Positions 31,623 through 43,483 of a stretch of 64,000 nucleotides of DNA are shown here, piece after piece (the stretch's first letter is position 1; each line of letters begins with the position of its first letter). Source of the DNA: Pilasporangium apinafurcum (taxonomy: Eukaryota; Oomycota; Peronosporomycetes; Pythiales; Pythiaceae). A program made the translations under genes and the position numbers. A model generated the notes under the pieces. That model did no database searches. It was not told the DNA's origin and worked only from the letters and a program-made list of their open reading frames with translations. Location: positions 4,035-68,034 of the forward strand of contig BCKE01000057.1 in assembly GCA_001600495.1 (NCBI GenBank). Reading direction: 5' to 3'.

Positions 31623-33875
31623 GTGGCTGCTGTTGGCTCCCGCGTGTGAGTTTGGAAATCATGTGGTAATAAGTTGACGATGATCAGTTGGTTGGTTACT
31701 TATGTTGCGGAAATGGTGCATGTATCAGGTTGAACAGGGTAGGTAAAACCCATGACCCAATTTCTAAGTGGGTGAAATTTGCCAACTCGGTTTTACCCAA
31801 TCAGCTAATCTCAAAAATCATATGATGCCAAAGCAACTAAGGAGTCCAACCTGACTAGCAAAAGCTGGTTAAAACAGTCGCAGAGCAGCCATCTCTGACA
31901 CTTGGATTCGATGAATAAATTTTCATCCTGGAGAAAGATGCTTCTAGCATCATTGATGTCTCTATTAAGGACGAACTTGCATTGAGGAATGTAGTTAAAG
32001 CAGATTTATTCGTTTTAAACTCTATTCAATTATAGTTTCAATGTACTTCTAGTCGTTTCTGTTGCATTCAGTCATTTGTTGCTTGTAAAGACTGGAGGAG
32101 CTTTCTACCAGAACTGGTGATGTTGCCGTTGCACTTGCTCACATCAAAAGCCGGAAAGGAAAGCATAATGCGCGACAGTCACGATATAGCGCTCCCCCGC
32201 CTTTGCCTTATCTACAGAGTTATTACATTTACAGGAAAGCACCAACGCACACGCTGTATCTATGGTTTTTATAGTATGTAAACTATAATGTTCTGCATAA
32301 GGCAGGAAACCGCCAGTGAATTGCATTCATTCAACTTCAGATCTGGACGGGATGATCTCACTAGAAAAAACGAATCGGTGCCCAATACTGTAAGTTGTTG
32401 CATGAGGCTTCAAGAATGAGATGGCGTGCCTCTTTGCCTTTAGCCCGTAATTATTTTCATTCGTGCTTGAAGTCGCGATATCCTTTCCCGCTGAAATCTT
32501 ATATCAGTTGATTGGCTTTTCATAAAATTTCAGTTCATAAACTACTGGCACATCTGCGAGCAGTTTGGAGTTTCCCACGCAAGTTTTGAAGCCAAAAAGT
32601 GATTTTCCGATTGGGAGAACGATCCACGATCAAGTGGCTATGGCTTGTCGCTCTGCAATATCCTAGAATCATGCACGACTGAACCCAATGATTGCCTCTT
32701 TCGTATTCTTGTTGCACATTCAGCAATGGTTTTGTCTGGCCACATTAGCCAATAAACTGTCAATGTTGGAAAGGCAACGCAAAATTTCGGTAGGTGCAAA
32801 CTGATGCAGCAATTCCAAAATCATAGATCCCGCCAAAGCAAATGTATCTTTTTTTATACCAGCAACGCGCCTCGTTCTCATTGGTCGCCGCTTTAGCCAC
32901 GCCAGATATTCATTTGATTAGATTAAAATCAGTCACCTAGATAGCTCCATAAGATCATCGTCATCATAAACTTGCTTAGGTGTCCAGGCAAATGCCGTCA
33001 GAAATCATTTTGGTCGCTTGCAAATTCCATCACTTCTTGATGGGTTACATCTACCTGCTCACGCCTCTTTACATGCACCGCTCATGCGTTGAATCTTGAA
33101 AATGCAGCTTTTTCAGAAGATTCGCGTGTTGAGGTGGGCATAAACTGTCTCACTCATCCTACCTGTAGCAGCAGTACTTTATGATATTTGTAGTGGGTAC
33201 CTACCAAGCATTCACTTCATTTGTCCGTGTCTCAATGTCTATCATCTGTTCTATCAAATGAGTCTTTGTGATTGCCAAAGTAAATGATGCTGCAGATCTT
33301 TCCTATCGAATCGTCATTTTCCATGATACATATAGCATCTGTGATCTGAATAGATAGATATATCAAAACCAGTCAACTCCACATGGACTGCGGCAATGCC
33401 TCTTGGAAACAGCCGATGGGGATCAATGGAGGTGACGCAACCTCATGGTACCAAAATATGTATTCGATTGGTCGAAACAAGGTGTGCTGTCTCTGCCCAC
33501 GCTACACATTCCTGACAATATCAGATGTATGATATAATATTTCACAGTATTCTCGATTGTTATCAGTTGATATTTAATATAAATTATGGGATATCATGAA
33601 CTTCGGGTAATTCATTATTAAAGGTACATAGGGTAGGGCGTCATCATCGTCAGCATAGGGGAAACATTCGGAGTATTGCGAGAGAACGGCTGGGTATATG
33701 CGAACCGAAAGGAATGGCTCACACAACTGACGGCGTTCTTTCCCGCACTGCACCCAGTGTGGCATTGTTGTTTCTGCTGGGTACACCATCATTCACAAAT
33801 AGATTTACCCAATCGATTGATCAGTTGATTGACTGAATTCAGCGGGATACTTCAGAACACGCTACAAGTCCCAAG
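31623..33875. other. Gene-poor 2.25 kb region with dispersed repeat copy 2
   Basis: No complete gene is supported. A repeat copy lies at about 31804-31910. Minus-strand stretches at about 32540-32860 and 33270-33480 (for example EYIFWYHEVASPPLIPIG) look coding-like but are interrupted, and may be remnants of host genes that I cannot identify. The ATTATTAAAGGT 12-mer occurs at 33614-33625, about 250 bp before the next gene. Confidence 0.4.
31804..31910. repeat. Dispersed repeat, copy 2 of 3 (short)
   Basis: Begins TAATCTCAAAAATCATATGA, continuing TGCCAAAG, identical to the start of copy 3 at 49745. It also shares GACTAGCAAAAGCT and the CAGCCATCTCTGACA block. The minus strand of the last block reads IQVSEMAALRLF. 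The second half seen in copies 1 and 3 is not evident here. Confidence 0.55.
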
Positions 33876-34427
33876 ATGCGTCGTTTCCGTCGAGCCGTGA
33901 CGGCTGATGACCTCACCTATATCCCATCGTCCGCCTCATCCATACGATCCACAATACTCACATCCGACTCTTTCGGCGATGCGTTAGAAGATTGGATGTA
34001 CTGGCAACGCGATGCCAACAATACACAATGCTGGACCAAGGTCTATGGGAGGCTTGAGAACGAATTCATGTGGCTGTTCAAAGGTGAAAAGTCGACCAAG
34101 ACACTATTTATGCAAATCGCTGTGTCAAGCGTAGAAGTCTCTGGGGAACGGCAGCTGCGAATTGTGGACCCAAATGGCGAAGATATGGAGATTTGGCTGC
34201 TGGATGAAGAAGCCTTTGCGACGTGGAGGAACCGCCTCGAACAAGCCGCGATCCTCACGACGGAATACTTTCGCGTAACGGCGTTGGAAGCCAAGAAACT
34301 GCCACGCAGTAGTGCGTATCGAGGTAGCCTCGTCACGTACCGCCGCGTCAACAACCGTGCTCGCTGTATGGCAGCCCTAGCGTGGATTACGGGCCAATGG
34401 AAGAAGAACAAGAACCTCAACATCTAA
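33876..34427 (+). CDS. PH-like domain protein, paralog 1
   Basis: Single exon, 183 residues. The core matches the proteins at 35368-36060 and 43484-44293: WMYW at about 41-44, CWTKVYGRLENEFMWLF, a short strand pair, then EDMEIWLLDEEAFATWRNRL and a final SAYRGSLVTYR strand. The strand pattern followed by a C-terminal helix with Trp (TWRNRLEQA) is that of a pleckstrin-homology fold; the basic W-x-K-V-Y start resembles phosphoinositide-binding PH domains. The N-terminal 35 residues are basic and Ser-rich. No signal peptide or membrane segment. Probably a small membrane-recruited adaptor, but ligand and role are unknown. Confidence 0.7.
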   Translation: MRRFRRAVTADDLTYIPSSASSIRSTILTSDSFGDALEDWMYWQRDANNTQCWTKVYGRLENEFMWLFKGEKSTKTLFMQIAVSSVEVSGERQLRIVDPNGEDMEIWLLDEEAFATWRNRLEQAAILTTEYFRVTALEAKKLPRSSAYRGSLVTYRRVNNRARCMAALAWITGQWKKNKNLNI

Positions 34428-35367
34428 CACTCAAAAGAAGGCTATTGGTCAACAACGGCAGTTCACAAGCGCCTCGTCCGGCGTGTTGCCGCAACCCATT
34501 TCTTCACCGACAGACATGGGCACATCGCGGTTATTCGTGTCTCTTCCACTTTTTATTTATACAGGACCCTAATATGTATGGCTGGTGGATGATATAGTAT
34601 CGATTTTGCTGGATGTTGCCAAGAGATTTGTATACTTTGGTAGCCATCAAAAGCTAGAAGCCCCACCGTAATTAGCCACACAGAAATGATAAACATCCTC
34701 GTATTTATCAAGAAAACCTTGAATCAAAAAGTAGTGTCTCTCCACATTTGCGCCAAAGCCGCCCTGTATCCAAAATGCTTCTCACCCGCGCAGCTGGATG
34801 GAAAACGGTCACTTCCCCTTCACTGGGCGCCGAAGCGTCTCATAGTATCCCAGCGTCATGTCATTCATCCATCTAATGCACATATGATACAGAATTTAAA
34901 ATAAATCGTATACTGTATCGCATACACCGGTTACATGCTTTCATTTCCATTCGAATATTGCCGCGCCCCTTGCATTAAAATGAAAACGATAGTGGAGGGT
35001 CGCGTAGGCAATTGCTTTTGTCGTCCTCGACGCTTCACATATAATGTATCAAAGGTTTATTATCCATTAATTTCTTTTAAATATTAGAACTACCGAGTCT
35101 GTGTTTCTGGAGTTCATTAACTATTAGAGGTATTTTGACCTTTACGCATCCAGTTGTAATCAATCGTAGAGCCGTAATAGAAAAATAAAAGTGGACAGCA
35201 CAGCTTCCCTCTCGCTCTCTCTTGGATTCCTCTGGAAAACTGAGGTTTCGGGGAAACAGACAGGCCGGTCGTATGGCGTTCACAATCCACAAAGCATCTT
35301 GAGTTACTTTTAAATTTGCAGGCCCGCGCTCACATATCCCCCCCACACGGTAACCAGCAGAGGTTGC
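34428..35367. other. Intergenic between PH-like paralogs 1 and 2
   Basis: About 940 bp without a supported gene, repeat or RNA. AT-rich with a pyrimidine-rich stretch near 35205-35225. Confidence 0.4.
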
Positions 35368-36060
35368 TTGGTCTATTTGAACAAAATGGCCATGCAACAG
35401 CGGTCAGCCTGGGGGAACGCCAGCATCATATCAACGGCGTCCACATCTTCCGAATTGTCATCGTCATCATCATCGTCGTCGTTGTCACTTCGCGGATCAT
35501 TCTTTGGATCCCCCATGGACGCATCCACTGCTACATGCTTTGAAGAAGGATGGATGTACTGGAAACGCGAGTGCGAGTGCTGGCTGAAGGTCTACGTTGT
35601 GTTACGGAACGAATTCATTTGGCTCACGAAAGGCGTTGAAACCCGCCAGAGTAAATCCAAGGCTTCCCCGCTGATTCATATGGCGGTTTGCAATGTGACG
35701 AAAACAACTATTGGCGGATTTCTTATCGAAGGCGCAAGTGGCGAGACGATGGAACTATTTTTATACGATCAAGAACAAGCCTCAGATTGGTATAGCGCCT
35801 TTTGTGAAGCTGTAGTGCTGGCGCAGGCTTATCAGCGCACATTAGTAGAGGCACAGGCACATGTGTCATCCGAACAGAAGAAACGTGAGGTAGGGCCTAT
35901 GTACACTGGGACACTTGTGCTCTATAATCAAGACCGTAAACCCCGGCCGTGGAAACAATTACTGTCGTCCAAAGGGATTCGCGATGGGTGGAAACGACGC
36001 CTAGAACGCCTGCTCGACCGGCTCGATGGGTCAAGAAAGACGAAGACGTTGATGTACTAA
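35368..36060 (+). CDS. PH-like domain protein, paralog 2
   Basis: Single exon, up to 230 residues; the recorded first codon is not ATG, and the ATG at 35386 (MAMQQRSAWG) is the more likely start, giving about 224 residues. A poly-Ser N-terminus (about 25-45) is followed by the family core: EGWMYWKRECECWLKVYVVLRNEFIWL, a variable loop with TRQSKSKAS, SGETMELFLYDQEQASDWYSAF, and YTGTLVLYNQ. The C-terminal tail is strongly basic (KRRLERLLDRLDGSRKTK). It sits in tandem with paralog 1, same strand, 0.94 kb apart. Predicted lipid-binding adaptor by fold; function unknown. Confidence 0.68.
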   Translation: MVYLNKMAMQQRSAWGNASIISTASTSSELSSSSSSSSLSLRGSFFGSPMDASTATCFEEGWMYWKRECECWLKVYVVLRNEFIWLTKGVETRQSKSKASPLIHMAVCNVTKTTIGGFLIEGASGETMELFLYDQEQASDWYSAFCEAVVLAQAYQRTLVEAQAHVSSEQKKREVGPMYTGTLVLYNQDRKPRPWKQLLSSKGIRDGWKRRLERLLDRLDGSRKTKTLMY

Positions 36061-36253
36061 TAGTTTAGTTTGATTATTATGGAGAAAATCTCTTGTTGAG
36101 AAGGGGAAAGCTCACCAAAACACATTATATTTATCAAAGACAATACACAGGTGAATGAAAACAAACACACCTCCGCTCGTGGTAAGCGTGGTGACATTTT
36201 TACAACATGTTTACCGCTGTTTTGAGTCTCCTTTTCTCTTGTCTTTTGGTGTT

Positions 36254-37876
36254 CTAGACAACAGGATTGGCCAAGATCGCCTTGCTCGCGTAGAATTCAC
36301 GTACCCACTTCCACATGTGGAGTTTCTCGGTCTCACGGGCCGCCTTCACTGCAGGTGGATCCAACTCATTGCTAAAGAATAAGTCTAAGTGGTGGGCACC
36401 ACCCTCAACCGGCACGTACACGACCGAGTCTGATATCGTCTCTAGCACACCCGTACCCGACCACGGATCGTAGTTACCGTTGCTGAGTACGAGGTTGCTG
36501 GCGGTGTGCAGGCGCTTCCGGCCACCATACACCGTGTACGCCCAGTTTGGACGAAGACTCACTCCCCATTGCTTCTGGCAGCTTTCGTTGTCGGCGGTTT
36601 GGTTCCAAGGTACAGACCAGAACATGTCATTCACTCCATCGACGCTCTGCGGCATGTACAGTTCCGTGCAGAAGAGATACTGCCAGAAATCGTCGTCCAG
36701 CGCGGATTCGTTTGACGGGGGGCTCAATTGGAAGCATTCTTGGTCAAATGTACTGTTGTAATATACACCAACACTATCACGGAACGCACGCAAAAGCTGT
36801 ACGTCTTCGTCATCCTCGAAAGCGTCTGTTATGTGCGAGCACGCAACGCGCACAGGGTACGCCGGCAGCTCACTCTTACCATTCATGATGTAAGGCGACG
36901 GGTACGGATAGTTGCCCATGGCCATGTAGTCAAACGCTGATTTGGCCCAGTCGATAAGCCCATCGACCTCCTCCGTGTCAAGCTTCGTATCATTGCACAG
37001 TCCAAATGCTTCCTTAAGAGCTTCCCGTCCTTTATCGGTTTTCCCCAACTTCTTTATCGCCTTCCACGAACGACGGACATTCGGGATGCAATTCTCCGCC
37101 GAACCAGCGGCAGGGGAGGCATCAAACGTCGTCACACGTGCAAACGCTTCCATGTCAACAGGTCGTTCATCTCCTAGGAAAGCAACAATAGGCGCCGAAG
37201 CGGCGATAACACCATCGATGATATGCGGGTACTTGGTGCGGAACCACGTGCCGAGCATGCCACCATAGGACCCACCAAAGCCAATGACCGGGACATCGAG
37301 TTTGTGGGCTTCCTTCAGGTATGTGATTAGCACAGCATAATCCGCAAGCGCCTGTTCACTCGAGAGATATTGCATGTGTTTCGTCACTTCCTTACCGAAT
37401 GGCACCGACTTGCCAAAGTATCGATGTTCGGCAAAGACAAGCGTCGCACCAAACTCCTCGGCGTTTTCCCACATCAAACCAGTGTTGTTCAGGTACAATT
37501 CGACATCAGCCTCATTCCCTACGTAGAAGAAGATGACACCATCTTTCTTGCCGTGCTTGTCGCAGATAAAGTACCGTTGCTCGTACGTCGGGGCGCCAAA
37601 GCCAAAGTGATCCAACGTCTGTGTGAAATATTTTTCCTTGCATTCCTTCAACAAGTTGCGCGTGCCATCAGGATTCAGTTCGTAAGTTGACATCGTAGTA
37701 CCCTCAAGCGGGGATAACACATCGATAGTTTCGCTGTTGAAGTAATCAACGAGGAGCAATATGGGTGCGGCGATGACACCCACAATTGCAAAGAACAGCG
37801 GCAGTTGCTTGAGGCGATTGGGATGCTGACGGTGCACCTCTTGGCGCGACAGCATCGGTAAACGTTCGTCTCCCAT
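36254..37876 (-). CDS. S28-family serine carboxypeptidase (prolyl carboxypeptidase/DPP7-like)
   Basis: Single exon, 540 residues. A single membrane segment at about 25-45 (LPLFFAIVGVIAAPILLLVDYF) after a basic tail suggests a type II membrane or signal-anchor protein with a lumenal or extracellular catalytic part. S28 hallmarks: QTLDHFG near 86-92, FAEHRYFGKSVPF, GGSYGGMLGTW with nucleophile Ser203, NGNYDPWSG with Asp470, and GGAHHLDLFF with catalytic His495 or 496. Several NxT/NxS sites and many Cys in the second half fit a secreted enzyme. The family removes residues after proline at acidic pH, in lysosome-like vacuoles or outside the cell. Divergent from SEC24. Confidence 0.92.
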   Translation of the reverse strand: MGDERLPMLSRQEVHRQHPNRLKQLPLFFAIVGVIAAPILLLVDYFNSETIDVLSPLEGTTMSTYELNPDGTRNLLKECKEKYFTQTLDHFGFGAPTYEQRYFICDKHGKKDGVIFFYVGNEADVELYLNNTGLMWENAEEFGATLVFAEHRYFGKSVPFGKEVTKHMQYLSSEQALADYAVLITYLKEAHKLDVPVIGFGGSYGGMLGTWFRTKYPHIIDGVIAASAPIVAFLGDERPVDMEAFARVTTFDASPAAGSAENCIPNVRRSWKAIKKLGKTDKGREALKEAFGLCNDTKLDTEEVDGLIDWAKSAFDYMAMGNYPYPSPYIMNGKSELPAYPVRVACSHITDAFEDDEDVQLLRAFRDSVGVYYNSTFDQECFQLSPPSNESALDDDFWQYLFCTELYMPQSVDGVNDMFWSVPWNQTADNESCQKQWGVSLRPNWAYTVYGGRKRLHTASNLVLSNGNYDPWSGTGVLETISDSVVYVPVEGGAHHLDLFFSNELDPPAVKAARETEKLHMWKWVREFYASKAILANPVV

Positions 37877-38506
37877 AATCCAAAGCTTTAATGTTCGTCT
37901 TCTTCTACTCTACTTGCGCTTGCGGCTGCCAATTGGAAACTGGCATTGCTCCGTTTTATCATTTGCTACCCAGATACTATGATTGGTGTCAAACTCGTAC
38001 TTAAGAGGAGATTGATCCATCTTCCTGTTCCAGCTGGTATTGCAAATCCAAAGGCTTTATATTGGATATAAGAGGTTTGGAGGTAGAAAACGTCCGACGT
38101 TGCTGTCAAGTTTGTGATTGGTGTGCTCTGGAGTAAGTTGTTGTTCAACAGCCGAAAATATTGTAGATGACGAAGGATGCGTTGGACTGTGCATTCTATA
38201 GAGAACATGGAGAGTACATAACACTGCACCATGGGTATTGTCTATAAACAAAAATTTAATGCTTGAATTCGTAGTTCCTTGTTCATTCTACAAGATCCTT
38301 CGCCAAGTATTCGAATTGACCAAAATTACCAAATGACCATCACTCTTGTTTGCTCACTCATCACTTGACTGGACCAAGACAAAATTCCAAAAGCAGATGC
38401 AGCTCTCATAATACGGAGTATAGCCATAAATAACGTCTTGACAATGACGCTGGTCAGTATCCCGATTTCTCTCGTTTTTTTCTATTTTGCGATCGTGTGG
38501 TTGAGT

Positions 38507-38529
38507 AAAAACCTTATTTGAAGGTTTTT
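38507..38529. repeat. AACCTT hairpin
   Basis: Nine-bp perfect arms, loop ATTTG. A similar 11-bp hairpin built on AACCTT lies at 59753-59784 in another divergent promoter. Confidence 0.55.
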
Positions 38530-38703
38530 TGTCGTGAGGGGGAGCAAGTGTGCATTTGAGTATCATCATCATATCTTGAGGAAAGACGTGGCATTCCCCG
38601 AGCGGTGCACCAATCTACCGTGTCGTGAAGTGAAGCGATAAGGCGGCAGCTGGCGAGATCCACACGTTCGGCTAATCCACAGATATCCCTGTTGTGTATA
38701 TCT

Positions 38704-38718
38704 TCATTCACTCAATTT
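38704..38718 (+). promoter_or_regulatory. Initiator-like element of SEC24
   Basis: TCATTCACTCAATTT lies 37 bp before the ATG and nearly matches the oomycete Inr consensus (CATTYBNCAWTTT), one base longer. Position fits a transcription start. Confidence 0.45.
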
Positions 38719-38754
38719 CTCTCTGTATCCTGAATCGACGAAATCAATACGCGC

Positions 38755-41700
38755 ATGCAGCCGTTTGGGGGTCCGCCGCAGCAACAGGCTGCACGGCCGC
38801 AGCAACAGGCGCCGCTATCAAACTCCTTCCGTCCTTTTAATCCCGCGCAGCAGCAACAAGTTTTCCAGCAACATCAGGGTCCTCCATCGACTGGAGGAGG
38901 TCATCCGAGGAGTAGTGGAGGGGGAGGTCCCTCAAATACATTTAATCCAGCGATGAACATCCGTCCACCACAGATGGCGATGGGCACTGGTCCGCCTCGC
39001 GGATACTCTGGTCCTTCGTCTACTGGTCCACCTGTCGGCGGTGGCTATCAATCTGGTCCTCCTCCAAATCAGCCACCACAGCCAGCTCAGTTTAATGCGC
39101 CTCCGCCTGTAGGAGGAGGTTTTCCAGCGCGTGGTCCGCCGCCGATGACGCAGCCAGCAGGTGGGCCGATGGGGTTCCAGCCGCCAATGAATCGTGCACT
39201 CTCTAGTGGTCCACCGTCCGCTGGATCCATTCCTCCTCCGCAACAACAGCAAATGCATGGTGGTTCACTGCAGCAACCACCCGTAGGCGGGATGATACGA
39301 GGACCACCTCCAACAGGACCAAGCAGTCAGGGCAGTTTCAATGCACAATTCGCTAACATGGGCTTAGGCGGACCACCAGCCGGTGGCGTGGCGCCACCTC
39401 CTCCCATGGGATTGCAACAGGGGCCACCGAGGGGGCAGCCTCCTCCGATGGCTGGAGCTCCTCCCGTTGCAGGTGGTCCATCTGCAGGTATGTCCGCTCC
39501 GCCTCCTCCAGGTCCGGCTCCAATGATGAATCAGCCTCCCCCAGTCAACAATTATGGGCAACCACCGAGTGGTAACTTCCAACAACCTGCGGAAATGATG
39601 GGTATGTTCTCCTTTTCTCCTGTGATTACCTATGTGAACAGTGCAATTCAGCACATTGTTTCTTTCATGTAGATGGGTATGGCCAACAGCCTCAGGGACC
39701 AGCTGTACAGCAATCTCCTCTTTCGCCAGAGCTCATGGCCTCACAATGCGACCCGCGGTACATGCGTATGACAGTGAATCTCATTCCACACTCCCAGGAT
39801 CACGCTAACAAGGCGCATCTCCCGATTGGTGTCATCATCCGTCCCATGGCTCCCCCTGCGGAGGGTGAAGAGCTGGACGTCGTCAATTTTGGCCCCACAG
39901 GCGTCGTACGGTGTCGCCATTGCCGCGCATATGTGAATCCGTTCGTGCAGTGGGTAGACAATGGTCGACGATGGCGATGTAACTTGTGTGGCGTCTCGAA
40001 CGATGTCGCGAGTTCGTATTTCTGTCACCTCGGCGCGAACCAGCAGCGCCAGGATAGAGCAGAAGTAAGTGCAGAAGTATAGTTGCATTCATATGGAAAA
40101 GCCTAATCGCTGTGGTTGATGTTTTTTAGCGTCCAGAATTGTGCCGTGGTAGTGTGGAAATCGTGGCGCCATCGGAATACATGATGCGTCCGCCCCAACC
40201 GCCATGTTATGTATTCGTCATTGACGTCTCTGCGCAAGCAGTTGCGTCGGGGGGTGTACGTATTGCAGTCGAAACAATTAAGGAGCAGTTGGACAACCTG
40301 CCTGGTGCCCCAAGAACTCGAATTGGTTTCGTTACCTACGATAACTCCATCCACTTTTACAATCTCAAGGTATGTATTGTATTCATGTCACTTTGCTGTA
40401 GTATTGGTCGAACCAGCGAAAGCTTACTTTTCATTGGGAAACTGCGTAGTCGACGCTCAAGTCTCCCCAGATGATGGTGGTCGCCGATCTCGACGACCTC
40501 TTTATTCCGATTCCAGATGAACTTTTGGTCAATTTGAGTGACTCGCGAGAAGTGGTGGAGGCACTTTTAGATTCGCTTCCATCAATTCATCAAAATGCGC
40601 AATCAGCTGAAACCGCGTTAGGTCCTGCCATTCGTGTGGCATTCAAATTGATGGTGAGCTATTATATGAGCTCGCATGTTTTCCAAAATTCTCATGCTTG
40701 AATGCTATCAATAGGCGTCAATCGGAGGTAAAATGCTTGTTTTCCAGTCATCTCTTCCATCGACGGGTCCAGGTGCTTTGCGAAATCGTGATAATCCAAG
40801 ACAGCTTGGAACGGATAAAGAACACTCTCTACTGAACCCGGTGGACACGTATGTCGTGCATGCCATGCTCTTGATAGTGAGTATGAATAGTTTACTTACC
40901 TATTGCGGCATGTATTTGTAGTTTCTACCGAACAAACGCAATCGACTTCTGCAGGCAACAAGTCAGTGTGGACACGTTCCTGTTTTCCCCTCAATACACA
41001 GATGTGGCTTCTCTAGGTACGAGCGAAAATCTGACCATGCTTAAAAAGAACTACCATGACTTATCGTGGTTGTTGGTTGTGTAGGGTCGATGTCCAAGTT
41101 TTCCGCTGGCCAAGTGTACTACTACCCTGGATTTACCGCTGAAAAGGATGGTGCAAAGTTCAAACAGGAGCTTGCCCACTGTCTCACTAGAGAGACAGGA
41201 TGGGAAGCAGTTCTGCGTGTGCGTTCCACAAAGGGCATGCGATTGGCAAATTTCTACGGTAATCATTTCCTGCGCGGTCCAGATCTGTTGGCGCTACCAA
41301 CGTCGAACGCAGACTCGACATTCGCAGTGGAAATTACGCACAGCGACGCGTTGTTGAGCTCCACCACCATTTCGATTCAAGCTGCCTTGTTGTATACAAA
41401 TTCAGGTGGCGAGCGTCGTATCCGTGTGCACACGATCTGCATCCCCGTGACCAAATGTATGTGTATTGCCCATCTTACATGTCTTTGTTTAGTGATTGCT
41501 AATGCCAGTCGTGTCCTTGACAGTGTTTGCGGAACTCTTCCGATCAGCCGATGTGGACGCGTTGTGTAATCTTATGGCGAAAAATGCGTTAGAAGTGGCG
41601 TTAAAGACAGGGTTGGATAGCGCACGGTCGCGATTGCAAGCGCATTGTGTAGATATCGTACGCGCGTATCGTAGTTCGGGGGCGTACGGTGCCAAACAAG

Positions 41701-42616
41701 CCTCGGGCTACCAGCTACAACTGCCTGAGTCCCTTCAGCTTCTCCCATTGTACATTGTAAGTGGTTCACACTGCGCTTTCGTTTGCATCTTGTTTATGAT
41801 ATGTGGAAATAACGTCGTATTTATTATAGATGTCGTTGCTGAAAAACTCGGCGCTGCGTGGTGGTACAGACTTGAATCCTGACGAACGTGCCTTCTTGCA
41901 ATACGAGGTATCACTGAACGCATGCTCTATGGATGCAATAATATTCGCTGTGATTATTGACGCTTATGTTGTTGATTTTCTAGCTTAACAATATGCCTGT
42001 CACGCAATCACGTGTGTTTATCTACCCTCGCATGTTTTCGCTACACAACATGCCACCGGAAGCTGGTCTTCCAGCCCCAGAAGGTACAAGTGAAGGTGAC
42101 AAACTGACCGCAGGGGAGCAACGCATCATCCTTCCGCCCGTGATTAATCTATCCATTGAACGCTTGCAATCTGATGGCGTGTTTTTACTGGAGGACTCGT
42201 TGATGTTTTACCTCTGGGTGGGTCGGTCTGCATCACCTGCATTTTTGACGAGTCTCTTCGGTGTTTCTACCATGGAAGGAGTGGATTGCAGACAGGTAAA
42301 GTTGCATTTACCATCAAATTTATCATTCACTTAGCTAACTTGTGCTTTTTGTTTGTTTTTACGGCAGTTGAAACTGTTGGCTCCTCATGACGAAACGAGT
42401 CGTCGGGTGGACAATATCCTCAACGCTGTCCGAGACGAGCGCACTGCCTATCCGAACTTAATGATCATGCGCGAGGGCGACCCGAGTGAGGGTCGATTCT
42501 TTTGGAAACTGGTTGAAGACCGCGCGAGTTTCAGTGGTGGCTCGTATTCCTACGCAGAATACCTCGGCCAGATCGGTCGCTTGGCGATGAGTGGCAATTC
42601 CGGTGGAGGCCGATAG
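38755..42616 (+). CDS. SEC24: SEC24 COPII coat cargo-adaptor subunit
   Basis: Eleven exons predicted: 38755-39601, 39673-40064, 40130-40369, 40450-40653, 40715-40848, 40922-41016, 41085-41456, 41524-41756, 41831-41908, 41984-42295, 42368-42616; 1051 residues with consistent phases. A 300-residue Gln/Pro/Gly-rich N-terminus precedes the zinc-binding domain (CRHC at 363, CNLC near 385). The trunk domain follows ([45 protein letters not shown]), then the beta-sandwich ([17 protein letters not shown]), the helical part ([10 protein letters not shown]) and a gelsolin-like end ([14 protein letters not shown]). SEC24 binds cargo sorting signals and pairs with SEC23 in ER-to-Golgi vesicle coats. All key parts are present; this is the single SEC24 seen in the window, so isoform class cannot be decided. 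Confidence 0.95.
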
Positions 42617-43483
42617 ACACGAGACAAATGCTCCATTCATTTACGCACAAGTAAAACGAAAGTAGTGAGAACCATCTGAATGATGATATAATCAAAGAAG
42701 AAGAAGAAGAAGAGGCAAGACAGATGAGCAGCGCTGGCTGTTATATTTTTTGTTGTTATTTTCGATCTGGTAGACGACGACGATGCACTATGTATACAGC
42801 AGCATGATGAATACAAAGAGTGGGATATGAGAAATTGGTTCAAGTGTTTAACGACAGTGAGGGTGGCGTGTATGGCTCTGAAGCTGTCGAAGAAGCGCCA
42901 TATGAACAAGGAACCGATGGCAAAATCTCATTTCGGAAAACTCATTTGTTCAATTTCATTGGTGTTGGGCAGAAAGTACAGATGACTGGATTCACGAAAA
43001 GTCCAGCAGTAATAATAGCCATTGATTAGCCTATTTATCATATTATCATGTTAGTTTAACCATTTGATATTTTAGTATTTTTTGTATTAAAAAAGGATGT
43101 TCTTAACCTTCTTATTTTGTTCAAACAAAGGGTTCTAACCTCTTTAGATACACTCGTTTAACACAACGTCGTGGACTGAACAGATCCGAACGCTCTGCGG
43201 GATCCCTCTGGGCCCAAATCACTTGTTCCTCACCATCGCATGGCTTCAGCAAAAGACAAGAGACAGAGGAGCAGAAGGGTGCAAAGGGTGGCGGTGGTGC
43301 TGCTCTTGAGGTCATCATCTCCATACACACGCCTCCACTTCTCGAGCAATCGACTACTATTACTGTGGTCTGAACATCTTAACACCCGCCTTTCCAGACC
43401 TCATTTTCGAAATCCTCTCACTCGAGAGACTTAACTCATTCACTCCATCACTTGGAGTTGTCCGAAGTGGCTCGCTCACCACT
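42617..43483. other. Intergenic between SEC24 and PH-like paralog 3
   Basis: About 870 bp. A GAA microsatellite lies near 42695-42713 and an initiator-like element at 43436. The 69-codon plus frame at 42820-43029 has no recognisable relatives. Confidence 0.4.
43436..43453 (+). promoter_or_regulatory. Initiator-like element of PH-like paralog 3
   Basis: TCATTCACTCCATCACTT ends 30 bp before the ATG and resembles the element in front of SEC24. Confidence 0.35.

Larger units (their letters stand above)
37877..38754. other. Divergent promoter region, S28 peptidase / SEC24
   Basis: About 880 bp without a gene. It contains a hairpin AAAAACCTT-ATTTG-AAGGTTTTT at 38507-38529 and the initiator-like element just before SEC24. 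Confidence 0.4.

Noticed and set aside
38755-39600. Gln/Pro/Gly-rich stretch as a separate low-complexity gene
   Set aside because: In phase with the SEC24 zinc-finger exon; SEC24 proteins normally have such an N-terminus.
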